The notes below the pieces were generated by a model that was not told the origin of the DNA, did not search any database, and was given only the letters and a program-made list of their open reading frames with translations. From Turnera subulata (Eukaryota; Streptophyta; Magnoliopsida; Malpighiales; Passifloraceae), in the NCBI GenBank assembly GCA_028386065.3, contig JAKUCV010000901.1, positions 2,207 through 66,206 of the forward strand: a stretch of 64,000 bases of DNA, written 5' to 3'. Shown here one piece after another: positions 36,649-47,963 of the stretch. A program made the translations under genes and the position numbers. Within the stretch, counting starts at the first letter, position 1. Every line of letters starts with the position of its first letter.

Positions 36649-37106
36649 TGTCACGACCCCGGAATCCTAGTGCGCATAGGAGTCCGGAATCCTAGTGTGC
36701 ATAGGAGTTTGAGTTGGGTTGGGACACTACTTTGGTTGTTGGTAGGAATCCTATTGTGACTAGGAGTAGCTAACCTTGTTGTATTAGGATTGGGTTTGTG
36801 TGGGGGTTAAGTAAACCGAGTTTGTGTTGGACTAGGATTACTTAGCACTGTCAAACTAGGAGAGAGCCTTGCGGCACCTATATAAATAGGACGCGTGAGG
36901 GGGGGTTGTTGGGCGTGTATTATTGTTGATGGTTTATTAATAATAGTACCGAGTCTTCTCCCAATTATTTCTCCTGCTTTATTATTCTCATGGTTCTCTC
37001 TCTTCGTTGTGTTTGCGTGTGGTAGGCTTACAAGTTAAGGGACGATCTTGCTTGTGCCGCACGGTGAGAGTGTGCATCCGCTGCGCCACACTCTTGGTTC
37101 GTGACA
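36649..37106 (+). repeat. 3' LTR of the 33805-37106 element
   Basis: It has the same length as the 5' LTR, 458 bp. Substitutions seen by eye include TTCGAG/TTTGAG, CTATC/CTGTC, TTCCCTTG/TTCTCCTG, CTTGGC/CATGGT and GGCCCG/GGTTCG. It is followed by CATT and then satellite sequence. Confidence 0.93.
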
Positions 37107-37880
37107 CATTGAGCCGCTATTGGAGAGCTATTGGCGCGATTTTTAAGTTTTGAGCTGAAATTTTGAATTTTGAGCTTTGAGCTGAAATTTTGTACACACA
37201 CCAATAAAATTCCATTCCAACTACCTGCAAAATTTCAGATTTTTTCTGAGATGTGGAAGTCATACTTTTTATGTTTGGAACAATTTAAATCCCAAAAATC
37301 GGGAAAATTGGAAAAGCACCTCAGATGAGCTAAAAATGTCCAGGGAAGGCATCCAAAAATCCTTATAAATCATCCCCATGTTTGTGGAATTGTTTTAGAT
37401 ACAATTTTGCATGATGGATTTGGAGATTGCTCTTATGCATTGGTTCACTGGGCCATTGGTGCGCGACTGGTGCGCCATTGGGGCACTATTGGTGCGCCAT
37501 TGCTGAGCTATTTGTGCGATTTTTGAGTTTTGAGCTGAAATTTTGATTTTTGAGTTTTGAGCTCAAATTTTGTACACACACCAATAAAATTCCATCCAAA
37601 TACCTGCATAATTTCAGATTTGTTTGAGATGTGGAAGTCCGATTTTTCATTTTTGGAACAATTAAAATCCCAAAAATGGGGAAAAATGGAAAGGCACCTC
37701 AGTTGACCTCATAATGTCCGAGGAAGGCATCCAAAAATCCTTATATATCATCCCCATATTTGTGGAATCATCTTAGGTAGCATTTGACTTGCTGGACTTT
37801 GAGATTGCTCTTTTGCACTGGTTCATGGGGCCATTGGTGCGCTATTGGGGCGCCATTGGTTCGGTATTGGTGCGCTATTG
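37107..37880 (+). repeat. Satellite array, last forward monomers
   Basis: About two diverged forward monomers lie between the LTR element and the orientation switch. They keep GGAACAATT, GGCATCCAAAAATCC and the 11-bp minirepeats. The last forward monomer ends inside its minirepeat run, at GCGCTATTG. Confidence 0.88.
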
Positions 37881-40800
37881 GGCCAGTGAACCAATGCATA
37901 AGAGCAATCTCCAAATCCACCACGTCAAATGCTGCCTAAAATGATTCCACAAATGTTTGGAAGATTTTTAAGGATTTTTGGATGCCTTCCCTAGACATTT
38001 TGAGCTCATCTGAGGTGCTTTTCCATTTTTCCCGATTTACGGGATTTTAATTGTTTTAAAAATAAAAAATCAGACTTCCACTACTCAGAAATATCTAAAA
38101 TTTTTCAGGTAGTGGTCGTCATTTGATTCCAAGAATCTCCGCTCCATGATTGTATTTTTATTCGTGTGTGTTCAAAATTTCAGCTCAAAAACCAAAAATC
38201 AAAATTTCAGCTCAAAACTCAAAAATCGCACCAATAGCGCACCAATAGCGCACCAGTGGCGCACCAATGAGCAATCTACAAGTCCCCCAAGTCAAATCCT
38301 GCCTAAGGTGCTTTTTGGATGCCTTCCCCGGACATTTTGAGGTCATCTAAGGTGCTTTTCCATTTTCCCCCATTTACGGGATTTTAATTATTCCGAAAAT
38401 AAAAAGTCGGACTTCCACTTCTCAGAAAAATCTGAAATTTTGCAGGTAGAGTGATTTTATTTTTATTCATGTGTGTACAAAAGTTTAGCTCAAAACTCAA
38501 AAATCACAATTTCAGCTCAAAACTCAAAAATCGCACCAATAGCGCCCCAATAGCGCACCAGTGGCGCACCAAAGAGCAATCTCCAAATTCCCCAAGTCAA
38601 ATGCTGCCTATGATGATTCCACAAATATGGGGATGACTAATAAGGATTTTTGGATGCCTTCCCCGGACATTTTGAGGTCATCTAAGGTGCTTTTCCATTT
38701 TCCCCCATTTACGGGATTTTAATTATTCCGAAAATAAAAAGTCGGACTTCCACTTCTCAAAAACGTCTGAAATTTTGCAGGTAGTTTGACTGTATTTTTA
38801 TTCGTGCGTGTATCAAATTTCAGCTCAAAACTCAAAAATTAAAATTTCAGCTCAAAACTCAAAAATCGCACCAATAGCGCACCAATGACGCACCAATGGC
38901 GCCCCAATAGCGCACCAGTGGCGCACCGATGAGGAATCTCCAAATCCACCATGTCAATTGCTACCTAAGATGATTCCACAAATATGGGGATGATTAATAA
39001 GGATATTTGGATGCCATTCCTGGACATTTTGATGTCATCTGAGGTGCTTTTCCACTTTTCCCCATTTACGGGATTTTAATTGTTCCGAAAATAAAACGTC
39101 GGACTTCCTTATCTCAGAAGAATCTGAAATTTTTCTTGTGGTTTTATTGTATTTTTATTCTTTTGTGTAAAAAATTTCAGCTCAAAACACAAAAATCAAA
39201 ATTTCAGCTCAAAACTCAAAAATCGCACCAATAGCGCCCCAATGGCGCACCAGTGGCCCATTGAACCAATGCATAAGAGCAATCTCAAAATCCACCATGC
39301 AAAATGCTACCTAAGATGATTCCACAAATATGGGGATGATTTATAAGGATTTTTGGATGCCTTCCCCGGACATTTTGAGCTCATCTGAGGTGCGTTTCCA
39401 TTTTTCCCGATTTATGGGATTTTGATTGTTCCAAAAATAAAAAGTCAGACTCCAACATCACAGAAAACTCTGAAATTTTGCAGGTACTGTGATTGTATTT
39501 TTATTCTTGTGTGTGCAAAATTTCTTCTCAAAACTAAAAAAATCAAAATTTTAGATCAGAACTCAAAAATCGCACCAATAGCGCACCAATGGCGCACCAA
39601 TGACCAATCTCCAATTCCACCAAGTCAAATGTTACCTAAGAAGATTCCAAAAATATGGGAATGATTAATAAGGATTTTTGAATGCCTTCCCCGGACATTT
39701 TTGGCTCATCTGAGGTGCTTTTCCATTTTTCCCGATTTACGGGATTTTAATTGTTCCAAAAATAAAACTTCGGACTCCCACATCTCTGAAAAATCTTAAA
39801 TTTTTCAGGTAGTGTGATTGTTTCTTTATTTGTGTGTGTGCAAAGTTTCAGCTCAAAACTCAAAAATCAAAATTTCAGCTCAAAACTCAAAAATTGCACC
39901 AATAGCGCACCAATGGCGCCCCAACAGCGCACCAGTGGCCCAGTGAACAAATGCAATAGAGCAATCTCCAAATCCACCATGTCAAATGCTAATTAAGAAG
40001 TTTCCACAAATATGGGGATGATTTATATGGATTTTTGGATGCCTTCCCCAGACATTTTGAGCTCATCAGAGGTCCGTTTCCATTTTTCCAGGTATACGGG
40101 ATTTTAATTGTTCCGAAAATAAAAAGTCAGACTCCCACATCTCATTAAAATCTGAAATTTTTCAGTTAGTGTTACTGTATTTTTATTCGTGTGTGTGCAA
40201 AACTTCAGTTCAAAACTCAAAAATCGCACCAATGACGCACCAATGGCGCACCAATAGCGCACCAGTGGCGCACCAATGAGCAATCTCCAAACCCACCATG
40301 TCAAATGCAACCTAAGATGATTCAAAAAATATTGGGATGATTAATGAGGATTTTTGGAAGCCTTCCCCGGACATTTGAAGGTCATTTGAGGTGCTTTTCC
40401 ATTTTTTCCCATTTACGGGATTTTAATTGTTCCAAAAAAAAAATCGGACTTCCACATCTCCGAAAAATCTGAAATTTTGCAGGTAGTGTGATTGTATTTT
40501 TATTCATTTGTGTACAAAATTTCGGCTCAAAACTCAAAAATCAAAATCTCAGCTCAAAACTCAAAAATTGCCCCAATAGCGCACCAATGGCGCCCCAACA
40601 GCGCACCAGTGGCCCAGTGAACCAATGCACAAGAGCAATCTCCAAATTCACCATTTCAAATGATACCTAAGATGTTTCCACAAATATGAGGAAGATTTAT
40701 ATGGATTTTTGGATGCCTTCCTCGGACATGTTGAGGTCATCTGAGGTCCGTTTCCATTTTTCCCGATATACGGGATTTTAATTGTTCCAAAAATAAAAAG

Positions 40801-43485
40801 TCGGACTCCCAAATCTCAGAAAAATCTGAAATTTTACAGTTAGTGTGACTGTATTTTTATTCTTGTGTGTGAAAATTTCAGCTCAAAACTCAAAAATTAA
40901 AATTTCAGCTCAAAACTCAAAAATCGCACCAATAGCGCACCAATGGCGCACCAATAGCGCACCAGTGGCGCACCAGTGGCCCAGTGAACCAATGCATAAG
41001 AGCAATCTCCAAATCCACCATATCAAATGCTACCTAAGATGTTTCCACAAATATGGGGATGATTTATATGGATTTTTGGATGCCTTCCCCGGACATTTTG
41101 AGCTCATCTGAGGTCCGTTTCCATTTTTCCAGATATACAGGATTTTAATTGTCCCAAAAATAAAAAGTCGGACTCCCACTTCTCAGAAAAATTTGAAAAT
41201 TTTCAGTTAGTGTGACTGTATTTTTATTCGTGTGTGTGCAAAATTTCAGCTCAAAACTCAAAAATCAAAATTTCAGCTCAAAACTCAAAAATCGCACCAG
41301 TAGCGCACCAGTGGCGCACCAATGAGCAATCTCAAATTCCACCATGTCAAATGCTACCTAAGATGATTCCAAAAATATTGGGATTATTAATAAGGATTTT
41401 TGGATGCCTTCCCCGGACATTTTGAGCTCATCTGAGTTGCTTTTCCATTTTTCCCCATTTACGGGATTTTATTTGTTCCGAAAATAAAAAGTCGGACTTC
41501 CACTTCTCAGAAAAATCTGAAATTTTGCAGGAAGCATGATTGTATTGTTATTCATTTGTGTAAAAAATTTCAGCTCAAAACTCTAAAATCGCACCAATAG
41601 CGCACCAATGGCGCCCTAGTAGCGCACCAGTGGCCCAATGAACCAATGCATAATAGCAATCTCCAAATCCACCATATCGATTTCTACCTAAGATGATTCC
41701 AAAAATATGGGGATGATTTATAAGAATTTTTGGATGCCTTTCCCGGACATTTTGAGCTCATCTGAGGTGCTTTTCCATTTTTCACGATTTACGGGATTTT
41801 AATTGTTACAAAAAAAAAAACGTCGGACATGCATACCTCAAAAACATCTGACATTTTGCAGGGAGTGTGAATGTATTTTTATTCGTGTGTGTAAAAAATT
41901 TCAGCTCAAAACTCAAAAATCAAAATTTCAGCTCAAAAGTCAAAAATCGCACCAATAGCGCCGCAATGGCCCACCAATAGCGCACCAATTGAGCCCCAAT
42001 GGCGCCCCAATAGCGCACAATTAGCGCACCAATAAGCAATCTCCAAATCCACCATGTCAAACGCTACCTAAGATGATTCCACAAATATGGGGATGATTTA
42101 TATGGATTTTTGGATGCCTTCCTCGGACATTTTGAGGACATCTGCGGTGCTTTTCCATTTTTCCCGATTTACGGGATTTTAATTGTTCCAAAAATAAAAC
42201 GTTGGACTTGCATAACTCAGAAAAATCTGAAATTTTGCAGGTAGTTGTATTGGAGTTTTATTGCTGTGTGTAGAAAATTTCAGCTCAAAACTTAAAAATC
42301 AAAATTTCATCTCAAAACGCAAAAATCGCACCAATAGGTCACCAATGGCGCACCAACAGCGCCCCAATGGCGCACCTATAGCGCACCAATGGCCCAGTGA
42401 ACCTATCCATAAGAGTAATCTCCAAACCCACCATGTAAGATGCTACCTAAGACGCACCAATAGCGCACCAGTGGCCCAGTGAACCAATGCATAAGATCAA
42501 TCTCCAAATCCACCATGTCAAATGCTACCTAAGAAGATTCCAAAAATATGGGGATGATTTATAAGGATTTTTGGATGCCTTCCCCGGACATTTTGAGCTC
42601 ATCTGAGGTGCTTTTCCATTTTTCCCGATTTACGGGATTTTAAATATTCCAAAAACAAAAAGTAGAACTTCCACATCTTAGAAAAATCTGAAATTTTGCA
42701 GGTAGTTGGATTGGATTTTTATTGGTGTGTGTAGAAAATTTCAACTCAAAACTCAAAAATTAAAATTTCAGCTAAAAACTCAAAAATCGCACCAATAGCT
42801 CACCAATTGCGCCCGAATGGCGCACCAGTAGCGCACCAACGGCCCAACGAATTTTTGGATGCCTTCCTCGGACATTTTGAGATCTTCTGAGTTGCTTTTC
42901 CATTTTTCCCGATTTACGGTATTTTAATTGTTCCAAAAATAAAAAGCCGGACTTCCACATCTTAGAAAATTCTGAAATTTTGCAGGTAGTTGGATTGGAT
43001 TTTTTTTTGTGTGTGTAGAAAATTTCAACTCAAAACTCAAAAATTAAAATTTCAGCTCAAAACTCAAAAATTGCACCAATAGCGCCCTAATAGCGCATCA
43101 GTGGCGCACCAATGGCGCCCCAATAGCGCACCAGTGGCCCAGTGAACCAATGCATAAGAGCAATCTCCAAATCCAGCATGTCAAACGCTGCCTAGGATGA
43201 ATCCACAAATATGGGGATGATTATAAGGATTTTTGGATGAGTTCACATTTGAGCTCATCAAAGGTGCTTTTCCATTTTTCCCGATTTATGGGATTTTAAT
43301 TGTTCCCATAATAAAAAGTCGGACTTCCACTTCTCAGTAAAATCTGAAATTTTGCAGGTACTTGGATTGGATTTTTACTGGTGCATGTACAAAGTTTCAG
43401 CTCAAAACAAAAAAATCAAAATTTCAGCTCAAAACTCAAAAATCGCACTACTTGCGCACCAATGGCGCCCCAATAGCGCACCATT
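37881..43485 (-). repeat. Satellite array, inverted block (about 16 monomers)
   Basis: The same monomer family is read on the opposite strand: AACCAATGCATAAGAGCAATC, GGATTTTTGGATGCCTTCC, CCCGATTTACGGG, then CAGCTCAAAACTCAAAAAT, then the minirepeats as GCGCACCAATAGCGCCCCAA. Monomers are diverged, and some share a GGTAGTGTGATTGTATTTTT variant absent from the forward block. The two blocks meet head to head in the minirepeat domain. The right edge is a minus-strand gypsy fragment after CACCATT. Confidence 0.92.
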
Positions 43486-43941
43486 AACAGCAAGGAATTG
43501 GTAACAAAGAGTATGAAAGAATTGAAATAACGCCACAAGTAAAAACTTACTTGATAAGTTGAATTCAATCCTTGAAGTAAAAACTGAAAGAATCACTCTC
43601 GTCCCAAAAGAAGCATTCAGCTTTCTTATAAACACTCAAATCATCATGTATAATCTGATTTCAAACTTGATACATGGTTGGCTTTTATAGAAGCCAAAAA
43701 GCAAAGTATTGAATTGAACATACAAGCACTAAACATCTTTTGTTTTCTTTAATGCACACCAACCACACCAACCACACCAACCACACTAGTGAGAATCTTT
43801 AGCTCCAAAGTGAATTTTTCAACCTGAAAATGAATAGTAAACGCCAACAGTGAATAGTAATTTTCGGCGTGAATAGTGACTTTCCGGTTGAATGGTAAAA
43901 AAGGCTACTTTTGACTTGAATCCTTCAAAATGCTCACAAAC
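43486..43941 (-). mobile_element. Minus-strand gypsy LTR fragment
   Basis: It lies downstream, on the minus strand, of the pol tail at 43942-44110. It resembles the LTR at 46389-47128 in the part with AACGCCACAAGTAAAAACTTA and the region around a CAAGGTTT-like stretch. It contains a short CCACACCAA triplication at about 43751-43780. Its outer edge is truncated against the satellite, and no target duplication is found. Confidence 0.4.
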
Positions 43942-44110
43942 TTAGGAATCTCTTTAAATTTATCTCCAAACTTGTCCAACTTATCTTCTTGTAATTCCCG
44001 ATTGACCCAAGCTTGAGCATAATGTAGCATGCGATTCTTTATCATCTTCAATCGAGCCCTTGTGACTGGTCCTTGAGAAAAGCTAATGGCGCCATCACCT
44101 TCTTGAGTTC
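43942..44110 (-). pseudogene. Diverged Ty3/gypsy pol C-terminal tail (minus strand)
   Basis: On the minus strand this encodes a tail of the form GDGAISFSQGPVTRARLKM, followed by ELQED. It is clearly related to the tail at 45286-45806 (EDGAMALPQGSITRARSKM, ELQED) but diverged, so it belongs to another member of the family. Only the last 50 or so codons remain, and upstream coding sequence is replaced by unrelated DNA. It recurs at 45808-45976. Confidence 0.6.
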
Positions 44111-44522
44111 CACTTGGTGTTGGTTTGCTCGTATCAATATGGCAAGCTTATCTTCAGAGGCATCAAAGAGGAGCATCGATCTCACAAGAATTTCAAGAAG
44201 GGTTGGACATCAAAGCGAAGGACGCGAAGAACGCGTGCAGAAATTCCTGGACCGTGCAGTGTCGGGAATAAATTCATATCTCGAGCTCTACAACTAGGAT
44301 TGCTGAGATATTGGACTCTCTGGAAAGATAAGACAAAGATCTACAAATTTGAGGTTGAGCCCAGAAGCTGAATCGGCCATTTTCCATTACTAAAATGCGC
44401 TTGAATTTGTCGGACAGATTCTGTCCGGAAATTCGGTTTAGTTTTTATTATTTGGGCTAAAGTGTTTTTAGTTGGGTTTTATTATTTGTTGGGTTTGTAA
44501 TTTCTTCTTGGACTATTTTTGG
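44111..44522. other. Unrecognised stretch between gypsy fragments
   Basis: No known domain is visible. A plus-strand frame of about 50 codons after ATGGCAAGCTTATC lies in the first part, and no family can be assigned. The second part is AT-rich (TTTATTATTTGGGC repeats loosely). An almost identical stretch is at 45977-46388. Confidence 0.4.
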
Positions 44523-45262
44523 TGATACGGCAGGAGACCCTGGAATCAGCACCAGAACTCCTGCTGAATCAAAATGTAGTCTCGACCTCAATCCCAATCA
44601 AACTCAGTAATTCGCCTCCCCTTATTCCTCCTCAAATCGGCATGAACAGAAATAAGAATAATTGAATCACCAAAGAGGATGTCGTCACCTGATCCTAATC
44701 AGCAAGAAATCAAAAAACAACAACCAAAGGAATTAGAAATCACGCCACAGATAGATTAATCTGATAAGTAAAACCTAATCCCTAAAATAAACCATGTGAA
44801 TCAGCACACAAGGTCACCAAAAGAATCTGCACTCAAGGTTTAAAGAAACTCTCAAAAAGGAGTAACCGTTTTTTTTTTTTAATTTCAGAATGTCTAACCC
44901 TTCCAAAGTCATTAAATGATGCTATTTGTACCCCCTAGGCCGGCCACCCCTCAAGTGAAAAGAAACCGAAACCCTAACCCTAATAGACTAGGCTGCCGAA
45001 ACCCTAACCCTAGTTTGGATCTGGTTTTTCATTGAGCCCACATAATTGGACACTAATTAAAACCATACAAATAAACCCCAAACAACTTAAGCCCATATTA
45101 ACTAACTAGTTAACAATGGACTTGACCCAACACAATTAAATAAACAAAAGGTCCAAGTCGAAATTCATTAAACAATGTAATTATAATTTCGGCCACTCCT
45201 AAACACTAAAATAGAGATATGTGGACATGACTCCCAAATGCAAATGGCTGATGTCGACTGGG
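44523..45262 (-). repeat. Gypsy LTR, minus strand, copy 1 (edges approximate)
   Basis: It lies on the minus strand just after the pol tail at 45286-45806, where a 3' LTR is expected. The plus strand starts TGATACGGCAGGAG, so the LTR ends CTCCTGCCGTATCA. It contains two short CCCTAACCCTAA-type stretches and an A-rich run. Its TATA-like site is damaged (TTTGTACC at about 44924) compared with copy 2. The exact start is not settled. Confidence 0.5.
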
Positions 45263-45285
45263 CCCCACCAATTCTCTTGAGTCAA

Positions 45286-45806
45286 TTACTCCCTAATTGA
45301 CAACAAATAAACGGGCTTCTGTTTCAGCTTCTCTCCAAGCTTGATCACGATGTCTTCTTGCAGCTCTTTGTTCAAGAATGCTTGAATGTGAACCAAGAGC
45401 TGATTCTTGAGCATCTTTGATCTTGCTCTCGTAATTGAACCTTGAGGCAACGCCATGGCGCCATCTTCCTCTCCAATGGTGCTTGAAAGACCCTTGTTTG
45501 CATCATTCCCTCCCTCCTCAAAAGGATTCGTCCTCGAATCTGAACCTGCAATGTCAAAGGGAGAAAGATCAGCAACATTAAACGAAGCACTCACTCCATA
45601 CTCACCAGGCAAATCAATCTTGTAGGCATTATCACTATTGCGTTCCAAGACTTGAAAAGGTCCATCCCCTCTTGCATCCAACTTGGATTTCCTTTGTTGA
45701 GGGAACCTCTCCTTCCGAAAGTGCACCCAAACCCAATCTCTAGGCTCAAAGTGAACAATTCTGCGCCCTTTATTGACTCTTTGTGCCACCTTTAGGTTCT
45801 TGTTCT
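45286..45806 (-). pseudogene. Ty3/gypsy integrase C-terminal end (partial, copy 1)
   Basis: The frame from 45789 down to 45286 encodes the tail of a gypsy polyprotein. It begins with a basic segment containing EPRDWVWVHFRKERFP and RKSKLDARGDGPFQVLER, the conserved region downstream of the integrase core. DLPGEYGVSASFNVADLSPF and RTNPFEEGGND follow. In the living element this part helps integrase bind DNA and chromatin. The upstream catalytic core is missing: the frame runs into the single N at 45807. Copy 2 at 47152-47872 retains more. Confidence 0.85.
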
Positions 45807-45807
45807 N
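45807..45807. other. Single ambiguous base (N) at the duplication junction
   Basis: One N separates the two 1866-bp copies. It sits inside the integrase tail on the left and just before the pol tail on the right, so both reading frames are broken here. Confidence 0.95.
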
Positions 45808-47672
45808 TTAGGAATCTCTTTAAATTTATCTCCAAACTTGTCCAATTTATCTTCTTGTAATTCCCGATTGACCCAAGCTTGAGCATAATGTAGCATGTGA
45901 TTCTTTATCATCTTCAATCGAGCCCTTGTGACTGGTCCTTGAGGAAAGCTAATGGCGCCATCACCTTCTTGAGTTCCACTTGGTGTTGGTTTGCTCGTAT
46001 CAATATGGCAAGCTTATCTTCAGAGGCATCAAAGAGGAGCATCGATCTCACAAGAATTTCAAGAAGGGTTGGACATCAAAGCGAAGGACGCGAAGAACGC
46101 GTGCAGAAATTCCTGGACCGTGCAGTGTCGGGAATAAATTCATATCTCAAGCTCTACAACTAGGATTGCTGAGATCTTGGACTCTCTGGAAAGATAAGAC
46201 AAAGATCTACAAATTTGAGGTTGAGCCCAGAAGCTGAATCGGCCATTTTCCATTACTAAAATGCGCTTGAATTCGTCGGACAGATTCTGTCCGGAAATTC
46301 GGTTTAGTTTTTATTATTTGGGCTAAAGTGTTTTTAGTTGGGTTTTATTATTTGTTGGGTTTGTAATTTCGTCTTGGACTATTTTCGGTGATACGGCAGG
46401 AGACCCTGGAATCAGCACCAGAACTCCTACTGAATCAGAATGTAGTCTCGACCTCAATCCCAATCAAACTCAGTAATTCGCCTCCCCTTATTCCTCCTCA
46501 AATCGGCATGAACAGAAATAAGAATAATTGAATCACCAAAGAGGATGTCGTCACCTGATCCCAATCAGCTAGAAATCAAAAAACAACAACCAAAGGAATT
46601 AGAAATCACGCCACAGATAGATTAATCTGATAAGTAAAACCTAATCCCTAAAATAAACCGTGTGAATCAGCACACAAGGTCACCAAGAGAATCTGCACTC
46701 AAGGTTTGAAGAAACTCTCAAAAAGGAGTAACCGTCTTTTTTTTTTAATTTCAGAATGTCTAACCCTTCCAAAGTCATTAAATGATGCTATTTATACCCC
46801 CTAGGCCGGCCACCCCTCAAGTGAAAAGAAACCGAAACCCTAACCCTAATAGACTAGGCTGCCGAAACCCTAACCCTAGTTTGGATCTGGTTTTTCATTG
46901 AGCCCAAATAATTGGACACTAATTAAAACCATACAAATAAACCCCAAACAACTTAAGCCCATATTAACTAACTAGTTAACAATGGACTTGACCCAACACA
47001 ATTAAATAAACAAAAGGTCCAAGTCCAAATTCATTAAACAATGTAATTATAATTTCGGCCACTCCTAAACACTAAAATAGAGATATGTCGACATGGCTCC
47101 CAAATGCAAATGGCTGATGTCGACTGGGCCCCACCAATTCTCTTGAGTCAATTACTCCCTAATTGACAAAAAATAAACGGGCTTCTGTTTCAGCTTCTCT
47201 CCAAGCTTGATCACGATGTCTTCTTGCAGCTCTTTGTTCAAGAATGCTTGAATGTGAACCAAGAGCTGATTCTTGAGCTTCTTTGATCTTGCTCTCGTAA
47301 TTGAACCTTGAGGCAACGCCATGGCGCCATCTTCCTCTCCAATGGTGCTTGAAAGACCCTTGTTTGCATCATTCCCTCCCTCCTCAAAAGGATTCGTCCT
47401 CGAATCTGAACCTGCAATGTCAAAGGGAGAAAGATCAGCAACATTAAACGAAGCACTCACTCCATACTCACCAGGCAAATCAATCTTGTAGGCATTATCA
47501 CTATTGCGTTCCAAGACTTGAAAAGGTCCATCCCCTCTTGCATCCAACTTGGATTTCCTTTGTTGAGGGAACCTCTCCTTCCGAAAGTGCACCCAAACCC
47601 AATCTCTAGGCTCAAAGTGAACAATTCTGCGCCCTTTATTGACTCTTTCTGCCACCTTTAGGTTCTTGTTCT
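45808..47672. repeat. Tandem duplication, copy 2 (period 1866 bp)
   Basis: This is the second copy of 43942-45806, with the same order of parts. Homologous sequence continues uninterrupted beyond 47672 into more of the integrase frame, so copy 2 is the more complete one. Confidence 0.85.
46389..47128 (-). repeat. Gypsy LTR, minus strand, copy 2 (edges approximate)
   Basis: This is the counterpart of 44523-45262. On the minus strand a TATA box, GGGGTATAAATAG, lies at about 46788-46800. Start and end are inferred as for copy 1. Confidence 0.5.
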
Positions 47673-47872
47673 CAATATGCTGTCTTGCCTTCTCATGTAT
47701 AGATTTCACCAACTCAGCCCTTTGTTGTCCATCTGCATTATCAATGGCTTTTGAAGGAATAGGCAACAAATCCAAAGGGGTTAGTGGGTTAAAACCATAA
47801 ACAATCTCAAAAGGCGAATAACCAGTAGAAGAATGAATGCTCCTATTGTAAGCAAACTCAACCATAGGCAAC
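47152..47872 (-). pseudogene. Ty3/gypsy integrase C-terminal region (partial, cut by gap)
   Basis: The frame starts in the N run and reads LPMVEFAYNRSIHSSTGYSP then FEIVYGFNPLTPLDLL, the end of the gypsy integrase core. It then carries the basic EPRDWVWVHFRKERFP and DGPFQVLER region and ends in a tail with TNPFEEGGND and ITRARSKKLKNQL. Family knowledge: the core joins element DNA to the chromosome. The catalytic residues lie upstream and are not in the sequence. Stops are absent over about 240 codons, so this member decayed recently. The stop at 47152-47154 is followed on the minus strand by the LTR. Confidence 0.88.
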
Positions 47873-47963
47873 NNNNNNNNNNNNNNNNNNNNNNNNNNNN
47901 NNNNNNNNNNNNNNNNNNNNNNNNNNNNNNNNNNNNNNNNNNNNNNNNNNNNNNNNNNNNNNN
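47873..47963. other. Assembly gap (91 N)
   Basis: The gap separates a minus-strand gypsy integrase from a plus-strand copia-like LTR fragment. True size and content are unknown, and the join may be a scaffold link rather than real adjacency. Confidence 0.98.

Larger units (their letters stand above)
33805..37106 (+). mobile_element. Non-autonomous LTR retrotransposon, 3302 bp, no gag or pol
   Basis: Two direct 458-bp LTRs (33805-34262 and 36649-37106) begin TGTCACG and end CGTGACA, a perfect 7-bp inverted repeat. By eye they differ at about 8 positions, so insertion is fairly recent. A primer-binding site (TGGTAGCGGAGC, 34265-34276) follows the 5' LTR, and a purine tract (AGGTGGTGGAGAA, 36636-36648) precedes the 3' LTR. 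The 2386-bp internal region has no retroviral motif I can recognise, so it depends on enzymes from elsewhere. It is inserted in the satellite. Superfamily is not determined. Confidence 0.9.
43942..45806. repeat. Tandem duplication, copy 1 (period 1866 bp)
   Basis: The segment 43942-45806 recurs at 45808-47672 with only about 1 percent substitutions by eye. The copies are joined at a single N (45807). Contents in order are a pol tail, an unrecognised stretch, a minus-strand LTR and a second pol tail. Near-identity together with the N raises the possibility that two alleles or collapsed copies were placed in tandem by the assembly. Confidence 0.85.

Noticed and set aside
4850..43485. Dozens of 60-100-codon frames across the satellite (for example 11257-11517 minus, 28027-28335 plus)
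   Set aside because: They recur with the repeat and overlap on both strands. They are by-products of 11-bp units that lack stops. No domain or start context supports coding.
44073..44371. Two overlapping plus-strand frames repeated at 45897-46237
   Set aside because: They are duplicated with the 1866-bp unit, start inside an antisense pol tail and show no recognisable domain. They are kept only as an unrecognised stretch.
44970..45015. Interstitial telomere repeat (CCCTAACCCTAA)
   Set aside because: Only two short pairs are present, repeated in the duplicate at about 46835-46878. Such motifs are common in plant LTR leaders, and the length is too short for a telomeric tract.
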